Of a DNA stretch of 18,153 nt, positions 8,485 to 13,957 are shown piece by piece. Every line of letters begins with the position of its first letter. Position 1 is the stretch's first letter. The stretch spans positions 1 to 18,153 of the forward strand of contig JACQVC010000218.1 of the NCBI GenBank assembly GCA_016209995.1, in the 5' to 3' direction. Position numbers and translations under genes: made by a program. The notes under the pieces were generated by a model. That model did no database searches and was not told the origin of the DNA. It worked only from the letters and a program-made list of their open reading frames with translations. The stretch is from Gemmatimonadota bacterium (lineage in GTDB: Bacteria; Gemmatimonadota; Gemmatimonadetes; Longimicrobiales; Gaopeijiaceae).

Positions 8485-8562
8485 GCTCCCGTGGTGGAAC
8501 TGGCAGACACACCTGAGCGTCACTCAGGCGGGCGCAAGCCCCTGGGGTTGACCTGCGGGCGC
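8485..8562 (+). pseudogene. Degenerate tRNA-Leu-like sequence
   Basis: The segment reads like a class II tRNA-Leu: GCTCCCG (8485-8491) as acceptor, TG, D-arm GTGGAACTGGCAGACAC (8494-8510), a perfect 5-bp stem CCTGA/TCAGG (8512-8516, 8524-8528), a variable arm GGGC-GCAA-GCCC (8530-8541) and a 3' strand CGGGCGC (8556-8562) pairing with the acceptor at six of seven positions. It cannot be a normal tRNA: the anticodon loop GCGTCAC lacks U33 and any leucine anticodon, and the T-arm (8542-8555) is only 14 nt with no TTCRA loop or proper stem. It may be a decayed tRNA gene or a tRNA-like domain of a larger RNA. The resemblance to tRNA-Leu is far too long for chance. Confidence 0.5.
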
Positions 8563-8777
8563 TGATTTGGCCACGCCGAGGCGCCGTCGGCCGTATTCAG
8601 GAAACCGTTCGCACGGAACCTGTGGCGGCGTCCTCGGTCGCCTCGCAGAGGGCCACACTCGTCCTTTGGGACCAGCATGAGGGCTGCTCGGCTCCGAATC
8701 CCCCCGGGAGCACGCTTCTTTTGACATTGACAAGGCCGACGCACGACGCAAAATTACTTGAGTGACGCTCAGGTGTG
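8508..8777. repeat. 270-bp unit bounded by 21-base inverted repeats
   Basis: The arm at 8508-8528 is complementary to 8757-8777 over 21 positions, with a single G-T pair at 8527/8758. Similarity extends outward, with gaps, to 8488 and 8794, where CCCGTGGTGG meets CCACCACGGG. Each arm is itself nearly palindromic (CTGAG-CGTCA-CTCAG), so each can also fold alone. The 228 bases between hold no transposase. This could be the closing helix of an RNA or the ends of a MITE-like element; no target-site duplication is evident. Confidence 0.65.
8727..8754 (+). promoter_or_regulatory. Weak internal promoter candidate before the downstream repeat arm
   Basis: TTGACATTGACA at 8721-8732 contains two overlapping perfect -35 boxes. 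CAAAAT at 8749-8754 lies 16 bases after the second one. A transcript from it would start near 8761 and consist of about 70 nt: the right arm, a GTGGTGG-TTA-CCACCAC hairpin and the terminator. Confidence 0.25.
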
Positions 8778-8796
8778 GTGGTTACCACCACGGGGT

Positions 8797-8830
8797 AGCC
8801 CGGGAGCCAGTGGTTCCCGGGCTCTCTTTT
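8797..8830 (+). terminator. Strong Rho-independent terminator
   Basis: AGCCCGGGAGCC (8797-8808) pairs with GGTTCCCGGGCT (8812-8823) over 12 bp, with one G-U pair and a 3-nt loop, followed by CTCTTTT (8824-8830). It lies about 370 bases past the end of yraN and before the SRP RNA promoter, so it most likely ends the structured RNA segment upstream. Confidence 0.85.
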
Positions 8831-8875
8831 CGCTGAGCCTCACCCGCACAACCCAATTTCACCCATTACCTCCGG

Positions 8876-8905
8876 TTGACACTGGTGAGTACGGCCGCGT
8901 AGCTT
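8876..8905 (+). promoter_or_regulatory. Probable promoter of the SRP RNA gene
   Basis: A perfect -35 box TTGACA (8876-8881) and a -10-like TAGCTT (8900-8905) are separated by 18 bases. A start 7 bases later falls at about 8912, which matches the beginning of the closing helix of the SRP RNA. It sits directly after the preceding terminator. Confidence 0.65.
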
Positions 8906-8912
8906 TGAAAGA

Positions 8913-9012
8913 GTGGCCCCAGGTCCGCAGGGCGCGAGCCCACTAACCCGTCAGGACCCCGCAGGTAGCAGCGGTACGTGCGGCGGACGTCGCTGCGGGT
9001 TGCCTGGGGCTT
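8913..9012 (+). ncRNA. ffs: Signal recognition particle RNA (small bacterial 4.5S type)
   Basis: About 100 nt forming one long rod. Closing helix GCCCCAGG (8916-8923) pairs with CCTGGGGC (9003-9010); TCCGCAG (8924-8930) pairs with CTGCGGG (8993-8999); further short helices GCC/GGC, CAC/GTG and ACC/GGT lead to the apex. The Ffh-binding core is present: GTCAGG (8950-8955) opposite AGCAGC (8967-8972), separated by an ACC/GGT helix. In E. coli this helix is UCC/GGA, so the change is compensatory. The apical loop is CCGCA, five bases, not the usual GGAA tetraloop. The RNA works with Ffh and FtsY to target nascent membrane proteins. Its position directly before dnaX is a recurring arrangement in bacteria. 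The final helix followed by TTCTTCTC may serve as its own terminator. Confidence 0.88.
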
Positions 9013-9030
9013 CTTCTCATCCCAACCGTG

Positions 9031-9036
9031 TATAAT
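9031..9036 (+). promoter_or_regulatory. Perfect -10-like TATAAT just before dnaX
   Basis: TATAAT occurs at 9031-9036 in very GC-rich surroundings, one base before the proposed TTG start. No matching -35 box lies 16-18 bases upstream, and the expected start point near 9043 would fall after the TTG. It may be a promoter for a near-leaderless transcript or simply AT-rich sequence that opens the start site. Confidence 0.22.
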
Positions 9037-9037
9037 A

Positions 9038-10789
9038 TTGTCAAACAAGGCGTTAGCGCGTAAGTACCGCCCGCGTCGCTTCGCGGAGGTCGCGACCCAG
9101 GAGCACGTCTCACGGACGCTCAAGCGCGCGGTGGCGAGCGGCCGCGTGGCGCATGCCTATCTGTTTTGCGGTCCGCGCGGCGTTGGCAAGACGACGCTTG
9201 CGCGCGTGCTGGCGATGGCCCTCAACTGCCCGCGGCGAGGAGAGGACGGAGAGCCGTGCGGCGAATGCGAGAGCTGCGAGCGGATCTGGGGAGGGCACAC
9301 GTCGCTGGATGTTGTCGAGATCGACGCCGCCTCGAACCGCGGCGTGGACGATGCGCGTGATTTGCGGGAACGGGCGATGTACGCGCCATCCGACGCAGGC
9401 CGTCATAAGGTCTACATCGTGGACGAGGCGCACATGCTCACGCGCGAAGCGTGGAACGCGCTGCTGAAGGTTCTGGAGGAGCCGCCGCCTCGGGTCATCT
9501 TCGTGTTTGCGACGACGGAGCCGCACAAGATCCAGCAGGCGGCGGCTCCGATCCTCTCGCGTTGTCAGCGTTTCGATTTCCGGCGCATCGGAGTGCAGGA
9601 CATCGTGGCCCGGCTCGAGGAGGTGCTGAGCCGGGAGCAGATGGCCGCTCCGGAAGCGGCGCTGTGGACGATCGCGCGCAAAGCCGATGGCGCCCTGCGT
9701 GATGCGTTGTCCCTGCTGGATCAGGTGCTGGCGTTCACGGACGGCGACGTGACTGACGAGTCCGTGCGCAGCGTGCTCGGACTCGTGCCCCAGGAGCGCT
9801 ACCTGGAGCTATGCGAGATCGTGCTGGGGCGCCGGCCCGGAGATGTCTTCCGCTTCGTCGAGCAGCTCGTCGAGGAAGGGTACGACCTGATCGAGTTCTA
9901 TCATGGCCTGGCCGACGGCCTGCGCACGCTTCTGCGGCTACGTCTCGACCCTGCGGATTCTCCCCCGGATCTGCGTCCTGATCTCAGCGAAGCGTATGCG
10001 GAAAGAGCCGCGCGCTTCGAGGCGGGCGACCTCGTGCGCATGCTAGGGCTGGCGGCGGATCTGGAGACAGACGGGAGTTTGCGCAAGGCGGCGCAGCCGC
10101 GGATTCTCATCGAGATGCTGCTCCTGCGCTATGCGTACCTGGAGCGCACCGTCGAGGTCGAGGAGCTGATCCGCCGGCTGGGCAGCCCGGAGGTTGTGGG
10201 AACGGGCAGCGCCGGCAACCCCGGAGCGGGGAAGGGCGTGGCCTCGCCGAAGGCGTCGCCGGCGCGACAGGGGTCGTCACCAGAGCCGGAGATGCACGGC
10301 CGCGCTGCAGGCCCGGCAGTACGTGAGACCGCGCCGGTCGCGACGCGCACACCGACCGCACCAGCCGCATCGGTCGTACGAGCCTCGACTGAGCCGTCTC
10401 CCGTTCCGGGTGCGAGCGACCCGCCGGCCGCACTCGAGGCGGCCTGGGAACGGATGCTACAGGAAGGCGCCGGTCTGCCGCAGGGCCTCAAGGCTTTCCT
10501 ACGCATGGCGAAGGTGGTGCCGGCAGAAAAGGGGTGGGCCGTCGTGCAGATGCCACCCGGACCGGGTCTCGATCGCCTGCAGGCCGTACGGGTGCGCGCC
10601 CAGGTGGAGGCGGCGTTCCGGGCGGCCCTGGGGGCGGACGTTCGCATAGCGGTCGAGGGGGCCGGAGAGCCGCTGGAGCGGCTGAGTACGGAGGCCGCTC
10701 GCCGCGAGCGGCTGGAGCGCTTGCTGGCGCGGGAACCCGTTCTGGGACGAGCGGTAGAAGAACTGGACCTTGAACTCTTGGACTCGTAG
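9038..10789 (+). CDS. dnaX: DNA polymerase III subunit gamma/tau
   Basis: AAA+ clamp-loader subunit that, with delta and delta', loads the sliding clamp and organises the replisome. With TTG 9038 the protein is 583 residues and opens MSNKALARKYRPRRF, matching the family start; an in-frame GTG at 8978 would lie inside the SRP RNA and is unlikely. No Shine-Dalgarno is visible. Motifs: Walker A GPRGVGKT at 45-52, zinc-binding cysteines 64, 74, 77 and 80, Walker B VDEAH at 128-132, SRC with arginine finger at 174-176. Residues to about 370 form the clamp-loader core. Next comes an Ala/Pro/Gly-rich linker at about 385-465 and a C-terminal domain of about 110 residues, which in tau contacts the polymerase. 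I saw no frameshift signal for a separate gamma form. It is followed by ybaB and recR. Confidence 0.95.
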   Translation: MSNKALARKYRPRRFAEVATQEHVSRTLKRAVASGRVAHAYLFCGPRGVGKTTLARVLAMALNCPRRGEDGEPCGECESCERIWGGHTSLDVVEIDAASNRGVDDARDLRERAMYAPSDAGRHKVYIVDEAHMLTREAWNALLKVLEEPPPRVIFVFATTEPHKIQQAAAPILSRCQRFDFRRIGVQDIVARLEEVLSREQMAAPEAALWTIARKADGALRDALSLLDQVLAFTDGDVTDESVRSVLGLVPQERYLELCEIVLGRRPGDVFRFVEQLVEEGYDLIEFYHGLADGLRTLLRLRLDPADSPPDLRPDLSEAYAERAARFEAGDLVRMLGLAADLETDGSLRKAAQPRILIEMLLLRYAYLERTVEVEELIRRLGSPEVVGTGSAGNPGAGKGVASPKASPARQGSSPEPEMHGRAAGPAVRETAPVATRTPTAPAASVVRASTEPSPVPGASDPPAALEAAWERMLQEGAGLPQGLKAFLRMAKVVPAEKGWAVVQMPPGPGLDRLQAVRVRAQVEAAFRAALGADVRIAVEGAGEPLERLSTEAARRERLERLLAREPVLGRAVEELDLELLDS

Positions 10790-10801
10790 CAACTTGCAAA
10801 C

Positions 10802-10853
10802 GGCCCGCGAGTGCTCCTTCTGGTCGGATCCGAGAGGGGGCCTGTTCTTTTTT
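10802..10853 (+). terminator. Weak terminator- or attenuator-like structure between dnaX and ybaB
   Basis: GGCCC (10802-10806) can pair with GGGCC (10838-10842), helped inside by CTC/GAG (10814-10816, 10832-10834), and the sequence TGTTCTTTTTTG follows. The loop is long and the stem short, so full termination is doubtful; partial attenuation is possible. Confidence 0.28.
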
Positions 10854-10885
10854 GCGGTGCGGAATCTCACAGGGAACCGGACGCG

Positions 10886-11209
10886 ATGACGAACTTTGCG
10901 CAACTCCTCCAGATGGGCCAGCAGATTCAGGCCCGTTTGACACAGTTGCAGGATGAGCTGGGCTCGAAGACGGTGACCTCATCGGCGGGGGGCGGGATGG
11001 TTACCGTGACAGCGGATGGCCGAGGTCGGATCCGGGAGGTTCGGATCGATCCAAGCGTTTTGGCTGCGGCCGACGTAGATATGGTGGAGGATCTGGTCCT
11101 CGCGGCCGTGTCGGAGGCCCAGAACCGAGCTCAGGGGATGTACGAGGAGGAGCTGAAGAAGCTGACCGGCGGGCTGCCGTTCCCGAATCCGTTTTCCAAC
11201 CTCCTCTAG
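10886..11209 (+). CDS. ybaB: YbaB/EbfC nucleoid-associated protein
   Basis: 107 residues from ATG 10886, with AGGGAA upstream. An in-frame ATG-less extension to 10811 has no family similarity, so the internal ATG is preferred. Family features: N-terminal helix NFAQLLQMGQQIQARLTQLQ, VTSSAGGGMVTVTADGRG at 30-47 and the IDPS/V-D-MVEDLVLAAVSEAQ helix at 54-79, closing with LPFPNPF. YbaB dimers bind DNA with little specificity. The gene sits between dnaX and recR, as in most bacteria, and starts 96 bases after dnaX. The link to recombination repair is suggested by this conserved neighbourhood. Confidence 0.95.
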   Translation: MTNFAQLLQMGQQIQARLTQLQDELGSKTVTSSAGGGMVTVTADGRGRIREVRIDPSVLAAADVDMVEDLVLAAVSEAQNRAQGMYEEELKKLTGGLPFPNPFSNLL

Positions 11210-11222
11210 GATAGCGCGTTTC

Positions 11223-11816
11223 GTGTCGGTCATTGAGGATCTGACCGGCGAGCTGACGCGTCTGCCCGGCATCGGTCCGAAGACGGCGCAACGTCTTGTC
11301 TACCACCTGATGAAGGGTGCCCCCGAGGATGCCCTGCGCCTGGCGCACGCGCTGGAACAGCTCGTGCAGCGGATTCGGCGCTGTGAGCGGTGTGGGAACT
11401 ATGCCGAGGAGCCACTGTGCGCCGTGTGCTCGAACCCTCGTCGTGATCCCGGGCTGATTTGCGTGGTGGAGGAAGCTGCGGACGTGGATGCCGTGGAACG
11501 GGGCGGTGGCTACCGCGGGCTGTATCACGTGCTGGGCGGCCGGCTGTCGCCGCTGGACGGCGTGGGACCCGAACAGCTCGACATCGAGCGACTCGTCGAG
11601 CGGATTCAGTCGTCGGGCGAAGCGCTGCGGGAAGTGATCGTGGCGACGAGCGCGAACGTAGAGGGGGAAGCGACCGCCGTGTACCTGGAGAAGCGTGTGC
11701 GTGGGCTGGGCCCTCGCGTAACGCGGCTCGCGCGAGGGATTCCGGTGGGCAGCGACTTGGAATACGTCGACGCTTCCACCATCGCGGAGGCGCTGGCGGG
11801 CCGCAGAGACATGTGA
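11223..11816 (+). CDS. recR: Recombination mediator RecR
   Basis: 197 residues, the standard length. RecR with RecO (and RecF) helps load RecA on SSB-coated gaps. Features: helix-hairpin-helix LPGIGPKTAQRLVYHL at 14-29; zinc finger C54-C57-C66-C69 (CERCGNY...CAVC); Toprim domain with ICVVEEAADVDAVE from 79 and YHVLGGRLSPLDGVGPE at 101-117. The start is GTG 11223, with AGGA overlapping the ybaB stop about 11 bases upstream; only 13 bases separate the two genes, indicating one transcript. Confidence 0.97.
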   Translation: MSVIEDLTGELTRLPGIGPKTAQRLVYHLMKGAPEDALRLAHALEQLVQRIRRCERCGNYAEEPLCAVCSNPRRDPGLICVVEEAADVDAVERGGGYRGLYHVLGGRLSPLDGVGPEQLDIERLVERIQSSGEALREVIVATSANVEGEATAVYLEKRVRGLGPRVTRLARGIPVGSDLEYVDASTIAEALAGRRDM

Positions 11817-11831
11817 CGGCAGAATTCCTTG

Positions 11832-11876
11832 CCCCACGCAACGATTCTCCCTGCGTGGGGACCCCGGAGGACGGGG
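11832..11876 (+). promoter_or_regulatory. Two consecutive hairpins, the second carrying the ribosome binding site
   Basis: CCCCACGCA (11832-11840) pairs perfectly with TGCGTGGGG (11852-11860) around an 11-nt loop. Directly after it CCCC (11862-11865) can pair with GGGG (11873-11876), presenting GGAGGA (11866-11871) in the loop, 9 bases before ATG 11881. There is no T run, so the first hairpin is more likely an mRNA stabiliser, processing site or translational element than a terminator. GGGG at 11857-11860 could also compete for the CCCC. Confidence 0.45.
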
Positions 11877-11880
11877 CGAC

Positions 11881-12195
11881 ATGAATCGTACACTTCGAAC
11901 GACGGCTCTGACACTGCTGGCCGCGGCGGCCACAGCAGCGCTCGTATTGTTTCTCCTGCGCGACCAGATGCGTCGGCATCGCCGCGATCTTTTCAGTCCG
12001 CGGGCGCTCCGGCGGCTGGCTGCGCTGGGGGTCATGTCGCTGCGAGTCGCGAGCGTCGACGATATCCTGTTGTTGCGGGATTTCATCGCCAACGAGCCGC
12101 GGCCGTTGCTTCGAGCCAGAGCGCGCGCGATTCTGGAGCGCATGGAACGCCAGGTGCTAGGCGCGACCGGCTCAGCGCTGGAGCGGGCAGGATGA
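11881..12195 (+). CDS. Small membrane-anchored protein of unknown function
   Basis: 104 residues, not recognised. A hydrophobic segment at about 8-26 (TALTLLAAAATAALVLFLL) is followed by a very basic stretch RDQMRRHRRD, which by the positive-inside rule suggests a signal anchor with the C-terminal part in the cytoplasm. Residues 38-100 are helical and Arg/Leu-rich (SPRALRRLAALGVM, LLRDFIANEPRPLLRARARAILERME), reminiscent of a short HEAT-like helical pair. GGAGGA lies 9 bases before ATG 11881. Its last bases overlap the Roadblock gene by ATGA, so it is translationally coupled to the GTPase module and may act as its membrane anchor; that role is inferred. Confidence 0.75.
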   Translation: MNRTLRTTALTLLAAAATAALVLFLLRDQMRRHRRDLFSPRALRRLAALGVMSLRVASVDDILLLRDFIANEPRPLLRARARAILERMERQVLGATGSALERAG

Positions 12196-12698
12196 CGCTG
12201 GAGACCCACGGCAGTTGGTCCTTCAGCGAGGCGGACGTTGCCGAGATCGAGAAGCGGCTGGGCAGTCTGATCGCGGAGTCGAAAGGGCGTAGCGCCTTTC
12301 TGGTGGACCGGACGGGCCAGCTCATCACTACGGTGGGAGATACGAACGGGCTCGACGGTATGGCGCTGGCCTCGCTGGCTTCCGCGAATTTCTCGGCCAA
12401 CGACCAGCTTGCCGGCCTGGTGGGTGAGCGTGATTTCAGCTCGCTGGTGCACCAGGGTGAGCGGGTGTCACTCTATATGGCGGACGTGGCTCGGCGGGTC
12501 ATCCTCGGCGTTCTTTTCGATCAGCAGACCACACTCGGGCTCGTGCGCTTGAAGGCGGGGCTGGCCGTCGCAGCCTTGACCGAGCTATTCCGGGAGCTGT
12601 TCGCCCGGTTCGAGGCGGGGGCGCGACCCCTGAGCATGGAGGCAGGATGGGTGAACGAGGCCGAAGATGAGGTCGAGCGGCTGTTCCGAGAGAGTTAG
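12192..12698 (+). CDS. Roadblock/LC7-domain protein, MglB-like GTPase regulator
   Basis: 168 residues from ATG 12192; the reading frame stays open upstream, but the ATGA overlap and the domain boundary fix this start. The Roadblock/LC7 fold spans about 14-125: helix EADVAEIEKRLGSLIAES, strand AFLVDRTGQLITTVG, helix LDGMALASLASANFSANDQLAGLVG, then strands FSSLVHQGERVSLYMADVARRVILGVLFD and the closing helix. Such proteins (MglB in Myxococcus) act as GTPase-activating partners and dimeric scaffolds for MglA-type small GTPases. The gene for such a GTPase follows 30 bases later. The C-terminal tail after 125 is amphipathic and acidic. The assignment as partner rests on adjacency. Confidence 0.85.
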   Translation: MTLETHGSWSFSEADVAEIEKRLGSLIAESKGRSAFLVDRTGQLITTVGDTNGLDGMALASLASANFSANDQLAGLVGERDFSSLVHQGERVSLYMADVARRVILGVLFDQQTTLGLVRLKAGLAVAALTELFRELFARFEAGARPLSMEAGWVNEAEDEVERLFRES

Positions 12699-12728
12699 CA
12701 CGCCGCTGAGCACCGAGGGGTCCTGCCT

Positions 12729-13307
12729 ATGTCGATGATCAACTACGCCAGTCGGGAGATCAACTGCAAAATCGTCTACTACGGACCCGGTCTGGGGGGC
12801 AAGACGACCAATCTCGAGTACATCTTCGAGAAGGTGAACCCGGAGACCCGCGGCAAGATGATCTCGCTGGCCACGGAGACAGAACGGACTCTGTTCTTCG
12901 ATTTTCTGCCTGTGGATCTGGGCTCGATCCGCGGCTTCAAGACCCGCTTCCATCTCTACACCGTGCCTGGGCAGGTGTACTACAACGCCAGCCGCAAGCT
13001 GATCCTGAAGGGAGTCGATGGAGTCGTGTTCGTTTCGGACTCGCAGATGGAGCGCATGGACGCGAATATCGACTCGATGCACAACCTGTACGAGAACCTG
13101 GCGGAATACGGCTATGACTTGAGGGAGATGCCGTTCGTGATCCAGTATAACAAGCGGGACCTCCCCAGCATCGTGGGCCTGGATGAGTTGCGGGCTCAGC
13201 TCAACCCTGACAGCGTACCGGACTTCGAGGCCGTGGCGGTGAAGGGAATCGGGGTCTTCGACACGCTCAAAGCGGTGAGCAAGCTCGTGCTCAAGTCGCT
13301 CAGCTGA
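12729..13307 (+). CDS. mglA: MglA-like small Ras-family GTPase
   Basis: 192 residues, very close to Myxococcus MglA from memory. It opens [19 protein letters not shown]-loop GPGLGGKT is at 19-26 (Myxococcus has Cys at the second variable position). Other motifs are [15 protein letters not shown] at 47-61, TVPGQ at 78-82 (the family's Thr in place of the DxxG aspartate), NKRD at 141-144 and the tail [13 protein letters not shown]. MglA switches between GTP and GDP states to set cell polarity and pole-directed motility. AGGGG at 12716-12720 lies 8 bases before ATG 12729; an ATG two codons later is possible. No motility genes are in the window, so the effector is unknown. Confidence 0.95.
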   Translation: MSMINYASREINCKIVYYGPGLGGKTTNLEYIFEKVNPETRGKMISLATETERTLFFDFLPVDLGSIRGFKTRFHLYTVPGQVYYNASRKLILKGVDGVVFVSDSQMERMDANIDSMHNLYENLAEYGYDLREMPFVIQYNKRDLPSIVGLDELRAQLNPDSVPDFEAVAVKGIGVFDTLKAVSKLVLKSLS

Positions 13308-13957
13308 TGGCGATGCAACCCCGGTGGTTGACCCCTCCCAATGTGATCACGGCGACCCGGATCGCGCTTTGCCCCGCCATCTTCTTCCTGGCGCTGGCTC
13401 CCAGCCTGCTGTCGCGAACTCTCGCCTTCGCCCTTTTCCTGGTCGCCAGCATGAGCGACCTGTGGGACGGCTACCTGGCCCGGAAACACGGCTGGATCAC
13501 CGACACGGGCAAGCTCCTGGATCCGATTGCGGACAAGCTGCTCCTGGCGTCGACGTTCGTGCCCTTCTACATCCTGTCGCGCGGAGACCGGGCGGTTGGC
13601 GCACTACCCTGGTGGGGCGAGTTGCCGCTGTGGGTGCTACTGGTGGTGTTTGGGCGCGAGCTGTTCGTGACCCTGTTTCGCAGCTATGCGGCCCGGCGTG
13701 GGATCGTGATTCCGGCCGGCAAATCCGGTAAGTACAAGGCGTTGTCGCAGAATCTCTTCTCGGGTTCGCTCCTGCTGTGGTACGCGCTCGAGACGGCGGC
13801 GCAAGGTGCTGCCTGGCGCGGATCGGCGTGGGATGGTTGGTCGGCATTTCACGGGGCGTTCGTGGGCGCGAGCTTGGCGCTCGCGGTGATCCTCACGGTG
13901 TACTCGATGCTGGACTATCTGTGGAGCTATCGCGGCGTCGTGCTGCGGGGGGTGTGA
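13307..13957 (+). CDS. pgsA: CDP-diacylglycerol-glycerol-3-phosphate 3-phosphatidyltransferase
   Basis: 216 residues, integral membrane. Makes phosphatidylglycerol phosphate from CDP-diacylglycerol and glycerol 3-phosphate at the cytoplasmic membrane, the committed step to phosphatidylglycerol and cardiolipin. The CDP-alcohol phosphotransferase motif is complete: D51-LW-D54-G-YL-A58-R59, G68, D72, D76. The N-terminal PPNVITATRIALCP is typical of PgsA rather than PssA, and several hydrophobic helices follow (about 19-50, 78-92, 107-120, 145-160, 183-205). ATG 13307 overlaps the GTPase stop by one base (TGATG). Because the whole CDP-alcohol family shares the motif, the exact acceptor is slightly uncertain. 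Confidence 0.92.
   Translation: MAMQPRWLTPPNVITATRIALCPAIFFLALAPSLLSRTLAFALFLVASMSDLWDGYLARKHGWITDTGKLLDPIADKLLLASTFVPFYILSRGDRAVGALPWWGELPLWVLLVVFGRELFVTLFRSYAARRGIVIPAGKSGKYKALSQNLFSGSLLLWYALETAAQGAAWRGSAWDGWSAFHGAFVGASLALAVILTVYSMLDYLWSYRGVVLRGV

Larger units (their letters stand above)
8454..8830 (+). ncRNA. Candidate structured non-coding RNA of unknown type
   Basis: No credible gene lies between the end of yraN and the terminator at 8797, yet the segment is full of paired structure. A 21-bp helix with one G-U joins 8508-8528 to 8757-8777. A 10-bp outer helix joins CCCGTGGTGG (8488-8497) to CCACCACGGG (8785-8794). Inside are GGGC-GCAA-GCCC (8530-8541), an extended stem-loop 8577-8637 (CCGAGGCGCCG against CGGCG-T-CCTCGG, with an inner CAGG/CCTG and CCGT-TCGC-ACGG), and GTCC-TTTG-GGAC (8661-8672). 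I find no hallmarks of RNase P RNA, tmRNA or 6S RNA. The 5' end is approximate, taken from the weak promoter. An alternative is a small inverted-repeat element rather than a functional RNA. Confidence 0.45.

Noticed and set aside
8520..8791. Three short minus-strand frames within the structured RNA segment
   Set aside because: They overlap each other in different frames, have no recognisable domains and lack ribosome binding sites; the region is better explained by RNA structure.
8485..8808. tRNA-Leu gene interrupted by a group I intron
   Set aside because: CGGGAGC at 8801-8807 could complete the acceptor stem, but no T-arm precedes it, no U33 ends the 5' exon, and no group I core elements are visible; those bases are better used by the terminator stem.
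10811..10885. 25-codon N-terminal extension of ybaB
   Set aside because: The family begins at the internal ATG 10886; the extension has no similarity and covers a terminator-like sequence.
13777..13953. Upstream extension of the cinA frame into pgsA
   Set aside because: The extension is a shadow of pgsA; the CinA family alignment begins right after GTG 13954, which overlaps the pgsA stop.
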